9,133 nt of DNA from an uncultured Flavobacteriaceae bacterium (lineage in GTDB: Bacteria > Bacteroidota > Bacteroidia > Flavobacteriales > Flavobacteriaceae), in assembly GCA_938018045.1 (NCBI GenBank), contig CALIIP010000233.1:1-9133 (forward strand), read 5' to 3'. This document shows positions 5,871 through 9,133 of the stretch, one piece after another (the stretch's first letter is position 1; each line of letters begins with the position of its first letter). Made by a program: the position numbers and the translations under genes. Under the pieces are notes generated by a model that did not search any database, was not told where the DNA came from, and saw only the letters and a program-made list of their open reading frames with translations.

Positions 5871-6788
5871 ATGGCACACAATCATTCACATTCTCACAAT
5901 CACTCTCATGGAGATTTAAAAGGTAGAAACCTTTTTATATCTATTCTATTAAATATTCTTATTACAATTGCTCAAGTTATTGGAGGAGTTGTTTCAGGAA
6001 GTTTAGCACTACTATCAGATGCGCTTCATAATTTTAGCGACGTCTTATCTTTAATAATAAGTTATATAGCAAATGTATTATCAAGAAGAAAAGCATCTAC
6101 AAGCAGAACTTTTGGTTACAAGCGAGCAGAAATAATTGCAGCATTTATTAATGCGTCTACACTTATAATAGTTGCAGTTTTATTAATTATTGAAGCAGTA
6201 AAACGTTTTCAAAATCCGCAAGAAATAGAATATAACTTAGTTATTTGGTTAGCAGGTTTAGGAATATTAGCAAACGGTTTTAGTGTATTATTATTAAAAA
6301 AAGATGCAGATAAAAACATGAATATGCGTTCTGCATATTTACATTTATTGACAGACATGTTGGCAAGTGTTGCTGTTTTAATTGGAGGACTATTAATGAA
6401 ATTCTATCAGATTTTCTGGATAGATAGCGCTTTAACACTAGCAATTGCTATATATTTAATTTTTGTTGGTTATCAATTATTAAGAGATTCAACACGCGTT
6501 TTAATGCTCTTTACACCAATAGATATACCTGTAAAAGAGATAGTAGAAAAAGTAAATAATTTAGTTGGTGTAAGCAACATTCATCACATCCATATTTGGC
6601 AATTAAACGAAAACGAAATTCATTTAGAAGCGCATGTAGATTTTGAAAATGATATAAAATTATCAGAATTTGATATCATTTTAGACCAAATTGAGGAACT
6701 ACTTTATCATGATTATCAAATTAACCACATTAATATCCAACCAGAATTTCAAAAATGTGGTCCAAAGGACATTATCGTTCAAGATTAA
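5871..6788 (+). CDS. Cation diffusion facilitator, Zn2+/H+ antiporter type
   Basis: This 305-residue cation diffusion facilitator exports divalent metal from the cytoplasm in exchange for protons. The N-terminus is His-rich (MAHNHSHSHNHSHGD), as in the ZitB/ZnT branch. Six membrane helices lie at about residues 20-41, 45-66, 88-110, 122-142, 155-176 and 181-203. The transport site is H53/D57 in helix 2 (DALHNFSD) and H158/D162 in helix 5 (HLLTDML). This is the His-Asp/His-Asp arrangement that in this family goes with zinc selectivity. A cytoplasmic C-terminal domain follows (about 212-300) with HHIHIWQL and LEAHVDF, which binds regulatory metal and dimerises. All parts are intact. Zinc is the most likely substrate, though cobalt or cadmium cannot be excluded. 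The stop codon is 5 nt before the acetyltransferase start. Confidence 0.93.
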   Translation: MAHNHSHSHNHSHGDLKGRNLFISILLNILITIAQVIGGVVSGSLALLSDALHNFSDVLSLIISYIANVLSRRKASTSRTFGYKRAEIIAAFINASTLIIVAVLLIIEAVKRFQNPQEIEYNLVIWLAGLGILANGFSVLLLKKDADKNMNMRSAYLHLLTDMLASVAVLIGGLLMKFYQIFWIDSALTLAIAIYLIFVGYQLLRDSTRVLMLFTPIDIPVKEIVEKVNNLVGVSNIHHIHIWQLNENEIHLEAHVDFENDIKLSEFDIILDQIEELLYHDYQINHINIQPEFQKCGPKDIIVQD

Positions 6789-6793
6789 GGCTT

Positions 6794-7237
6794 ATGTATA
6801 AAACAACCATAAAAAATTTTAGCGAATTATCTATAAACGAATTGTACGACATCTTAAGATTGCGCTCAGAAGTATTTGTAGTAGAGCAAGATTGTGTATA
6901 CCAAGATGTAGACGCTAAAGATCAAAAAGCACTGCATTTATTTATTTCTGAAGATGACAAAATAGTTGCATATACACGTATGTTTGATAAAGGAGATTAT
7001 TTTAACGAAACAAGTATTGGTAGAGTAGTAGTTAAGGAAAATTATCGAGATAAAAAATTAGGACATATCTTGATGAAAGAGAGCATCGAAGCAGTAAAAA
7101 AATATTATAACACTTCTAAAATTACAATCAGCGCACAAAAACACTTAAAACGTTTTTATGAATCTCATGGTTTTTATCAAGAAGGAGATGAATATCTTGA
7201 AGACGGAATTCCGCATATAAAAATGAATACTAAGTAA
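6794..7237 (+). CDS. ElaA-like GNAT family N-acetyltransferase
   Basis: With the start at 6794 this is a 147-residue acetyltransferase of the GNAT fold, closest to the ElaA subgroup. An open frame continues back to an ATG at 6755. That start would overlap the transporter gene by 34 nt and add 13 basic residues not expected for the family. The 6794 ATG begins MYKTTIKNFSEL, as family members do, and lies 5 nt after the transporter stop. Family signs are the N-terminal LYDILRLRSEVFVVEQDCVYQD, the core strand SIGRVVV (about 74-80), the acetyl-CoA loop RDKKLGHIL (about 86-94, a degenerate R/Q-x-x-G-x-G/A) and the late KRFYESHGF motif. The acceptor substrate of ElaA-type enzymes is not established. 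Close spacing suggests cotranscription with the transporter and the following regulator. Confidence 0.88.
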   Translation: MYKTTIKNFSELSINELYDILRLRSEVFVVEQDCVYQDVDAKDQKALHLFISEDDKIVAYTRMFDKGDYFNETSIGRVVVKENYRDKKLGHILMKESIEAVKKYYNTSKITISAQKHLKRFYESHGFYQEGDEYLEDGIPHIKMNTK

Positions 7238-7264
7238 CGCTTACAAAGTTTTTATTGTTAAAAA

Positions 7265-7948
7265 ATGAATAGAATAAACCGAATAACCGCAATTTTAACA
7301 CAATTACAATCCAAACGAATTGTGACAGCCCAAAATATTGCTGATCGTTTTGAAATTAGTTTACGAACTGTTTATAGAGATATAAAATCGTTGCAAGAAG
7401 CAGGAGTTCCTATAGGTTCAGAAAATGGTGTTGGTTATTTTATTGTAGATGGTTATCGATTACCACCAATTATGTTTACCGAAGACGAGGCAAATGCAAT
7501 GATTACAGCAGATAAATTGGTTCATCAAAAAAACGAAAAATCATTATCAAAAAATTATACATCAGCACTTATAAAAGTAAAGGCGGTTTTAAAAAACAAT
7601 CAAAAAGAAAAAATAGAATTATTAGATCAGCGAATTAGCGCGGATAATAAATACATTATCAACCCTAAAAGTGATTATTTATCGGTAATTCAAACAGGAA
7701 TAACCGATTTTTATCAACTAGAAATTGCCTATTTATCTATTTATAAAAACGAATTAACCAACAGAAAAATAAAGCCATTAGCACTTTATTTTACAGAAAA
7801 TGATTGGGTTTTAGTTGCTTTTTGTGAATTAAGAAAGGCTATTCGTGAGTTTAGATTAGACAAAATAAAGTCTTTAAAGCTAACTCAAATCACTTTTGAT
7901 CATTTTATAGATTTTAATTTGTCACAATATCTTGAAGACGAGCATTAA
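7265..7948 (+). CDS. YafY-type HTH-WYL transcriptional regulator
   Basis: This 227-residue regulator has an N-terminal winged helix-turn-helix (about residues 3-60; recognition helix ISLRTVYRDIKSLQEAGVPI) and a C-terminal WYL sensor domain (about 138-206). The WYL domain shows LALYFTENDWVLVAFCELRKAIREFRLDKI. The name-giving motif is degenerate (W181-V-L183), but the basic and aromatic residues (R190, R194, F196, R197) are kept. WYL domains bind nucleic acid or small ligands. Known members include the DNA-damage regulators PafBC of actinobacteria and DriD of Caulobacter. Length is normal for Bacteroidetes YafY-type proteins. The gene starts 27 nt after the acetyltransferase, so it is probably in the same operon. 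The next gene, 179 nt downstream, is recA. Its spacer contains a dyad that could be the regulator's operator; this link is inference. Confidence 0.88.
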   Translation: MNRINRITAILTQLQSKRIVTAQNIADRFEISLRTVYRDIKSLQEAGVPIGSENGVGYFIVDGYRLPPIMFTEDEANAMITADKLVHQKNEKSLSKNYTSALIKVKAVLKNNQKEKIELLDQRISADNKYIINPKSDYLSVIQTGITDFYQLEIAYLSIYKNELTNRKIKPLALYFTENDWVLVAFCELRKAIREFRLDKIKSLKLTQITFDHFIDFNLSQYLEDEH

Positions 7949-7997
7949 TATGTTTATTCGTCAATTAATGATTTTTTTTAAGATAAAAAAACCATGT

Positions 7998-8013
7998 TGA
8001 CATACTGTTGTCA
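7998..8013. promoter_or_regulatory. Candidate operator dyad upstream of recA
   Basis: TGACA (7998-8002) and TGTCA (8009-8013) form a perfect 5-bp inverted repeat around TACTGT. The same bases also give near-direct repeats TTGACA/TTGTCA spaced 11 nt start to start, about one helical turn. The dyad lies just upstream of the -7 element TACTTTTG, where a regulator could contact or block RNA polymerase. The WYL regulator gene next door is the obvious candidate protein. It could also be part of a -33 region. Confidence 0.45.
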
Positions 8014-8024
8014 GTCATCCTATT

Positions 8025-8032
8025 TACTTTTG
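8025..8032 (+). promoter_or_regulatory. Candidate -7 promoter element for recA
   Basis: TACTTTTG matches the Bacteroidetes TAnnTTTG element exactly and lies 95 nt before the recA ATG, implying a leader of roughly 90 nt. Two upstream TTG triplets (7997-7999 and 8008-8010) are 25 and 14 nt away, neither at the usual spacing of about 20. A weaker second candidate, TAATTTAG at 8098-8105, lies nearer the gene. Confidence 0.5.
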
Positions 8033-8127
8033 TATCAGAAATACAATAAGTGTTAATAAAAAGAAGTAAACCAACACGATATTTTTTAAACAATTAGTAA
8101 TTTAGCAAAACAATAAAACAACGTAAT

Positions 8128-9132
8128 ATGGCTGCAGACAAAGAAAAAGAAGCAAAATTAAAAGCACTACAACTTACTTTAGATAAACTTGATAAAACCT
8201 ACGGAAAAGGTTCTGTAATGAAATTAGGAGATGTTGCACATCAAGATGTTGATGCAATTTCTTCAGGATCATTAGGTTTAGATTTAGCATTAGGCGTTGG
8301 TGGATATCCAAGAGGAAGAATCATTGAAATATATGGACCAGAATCTTCAGGAAAAACAACACTTGCAATTCATGCGATTGCTGAAGCACAAAAATTAGGA
8401 GGTATTGCAGCATTTATTGATGCAGAACACGCCTTTGACCGTTTTTATGCTGCAGATTTAGGTGTAGATGTAGATAATTTAATTATTTCTCAACCAGATT
8501 ATGGTGAGCAAGCATTAGAGATTACAGAAAATTTAATTCGTTCAGGAGCAATTGATATTATAGTGATTGATTCAGTTGCTGCATTGACTCCAAAAAGTGA
8601 AATAGAAGGAGAAATGGGTGATTCTAAAATGGGATTACATGCAAGATTGATGTCGCAAGCACTTCGTAAATTAACAGGAACAATAAGTAAAACGAATTGT
8701 ACGGTTATATTTATCAATCAGTTACGTGAAAAAATTGGTGTGATGTTCGGAAACCCTGAGGTAACGACAGGAGGGAACGCATTGAAATTCTACGCATCTG
8801 TTCGTTTAGACATTAGAAGAAGAACACAAATAAAAGATGGTGATAAAGTTCTAGGAAACCTTACGAAAGTAAAAGTTGTGAAAAATAAAGTTGCTCCACC
8901 ATTCCAAATTGCAGAATTTGATATTATGTACGGAAAAGGAATTTCTAAAGTTGGTGAAATTTTAGATCTTGCTGTAGAACATGGTATGGTTAAGAAAAGT
9001 GGATCTTGGTTTAGTTACGGAGACACAAAATTAGGTCAAGGAAGAGACGCTGTTAAAGGTTTAATTGGCGATAATCCAGAATTGATGGAAGAACTTGAAG
9101 CAAAGATTTTTGCTTCGTTAAAAGAAGAATAA
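8128..9132 (+). CDS. recA: RecA recombinase
   Basis: This complete 334-residue RecA is the ATP-dependent strand-exchange protein of homologous recombination and, where present, the co-protease for SOS induction. Visible motifs: Walker A GPESSGKT (70-77), catalytic Glu100 in FIDAEHAFDRFY, Walker B IDIIVIDSV (about 142-150, D148), loop L1 with EGEMGDSKMGLHARLMSQ (about 160-177), and the IFINQLREKIGVMFGNPE segment (about 194-211) leading into loop L2 (TTGGNALKF). The C-terminal domain ends in a short acidic tail (EELEAKIFASLKEE). Length and the AEHAFDRFYA variant are normal for Bacteroidetes. The ATG at 8128 follows an A-rich leader (ACAACGTAATATG). The stop codon ends one base before the end of the window. 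It lies downstream of the WYL regulator with a promoter-like spacer between them. Confidence 0.97.
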   Translation: MAADKEKEAKLKALQLTLDKLDKTYGKGSVMKLGDVAHQDVDAISSGSLGLDLALGVGGYPRGRIIEIYGPESSGKTTLAIHAIAEAQKLGGIAAFIDAEHAFDRFYAADLGVDVDNLIISQPDYGEQALEITENLIRSGAIDIIVIDSVAALTPKSEIEGEMGDSKMGLHARLMSQALRKLTGTISKTNCTVIFINQLREKIGVMFGNPEVTTGGNALKFYASVRLDIRRRTQIKDGDKVLGNLTKVKVVKNKVAPPFQIAEFDIMYGKGISKVGEILDLAVEHGMVKKSGSWFSYGDTKLGQGRDAVKGLIGDNPELMEELEAKIFASLKEE

Positions 9133-9133
9133 A

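Noticed and set aside
6755..6793. Upstream start for the acetyltransferase (13 extra residues)
   Set aside because: It would overlap the transporter gene by 34 nt and add a basic segment not expected in ElaA-type proteins. The ATG at 6794 gives a family-like N-terminus and normal spacing.
7968..7995. Hairpin-like T-run/A-run pair after the WYL regulator gene
   Set aside because: The stem is seven A-T pairs plus an interrupted 3-bp extension. It is too unstable to call a terminator, and it sits next to the promoter-like region of recA.
8499..8717. Open frame of 72 codons on the minus strand
   Set aside because: It is antisense within recA, whose reading frame is fully conserved in this stretch. 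There is no independent sign of coding.

Overview
The window looks like chromosomal DNA from a member of the Flavobacteriaceae (phylum Bacteroidetes). It is very AT-rich. The proteins read as flavobacterial housekeeping versions: a head-GIN (DUF2807) secreted protein, RNase R, RpiB, an ElaA-type acetyltransferase and a RecA with the AEHAFDRFYA variant. Start codons follow A-rich leaders rather than clear Shine-Dalgarno sequences, and a few upstream regions carry the Bacteroidetes -7 element TAnnTTTG. No mobile element, phage gene, CRISPR array, tRNA or rRNA was seen. The genus cannot be fixed from the sequence alone.

Left part (1-4553). A plus-strand SPFH/band-7 membrane protein gene (16-915) converges on four minus-strand genes. 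A strong GC-rich terminator lies between them, next to a degraded interspersed-repeat-like sequence. In transcription order the minus-strand genes are rnr (RNase R), a YbjQ-family protein 11 nt behind it, a secreted DUF2807 protein and tatA. A -7 element before rnr and another before tatA suggest at least two transcription units.

Middle (4554-5382). This 829-nt stretch holds one possible 54-codon membrane-peptide ORF (4703-4867). Then comes about 500 nt of very AT-rich DNA with repeated 9-mers of the form TTATNAACA and their complements TGTTNATAA, plus a 40-nt almost pure A/T block. Genes point away from it on both sides (rnr leftward, rpiB rightward). I read it as a candidate chromosomal replication origin (oriC). 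That is inference and untested here.

Right part (5383-9132). All genes are on the plus strand: rpiB, a zinc-type cation diffusion facilitator, an ElaA-like GNAT acetyltransferase, a YafY/WYL-type transcriptional regulator and a complete recA ending one base before the window end. The transporter, acetyltransferase and regulator are spaced by 5 and 27 nt and probably form one transcript. Between the regulator and recA are a 16-bp dyad (TGACA-N6-TGTCA) and a perfect -7 element (TACTTTTG). This makes it possible that the WYL regulator controls recA.

Most genes here are ordinary core genes. The non-coding parts deserve most attention: the candidate origin, the WYL-recA spacer, the peptide ORF and the small repeats.
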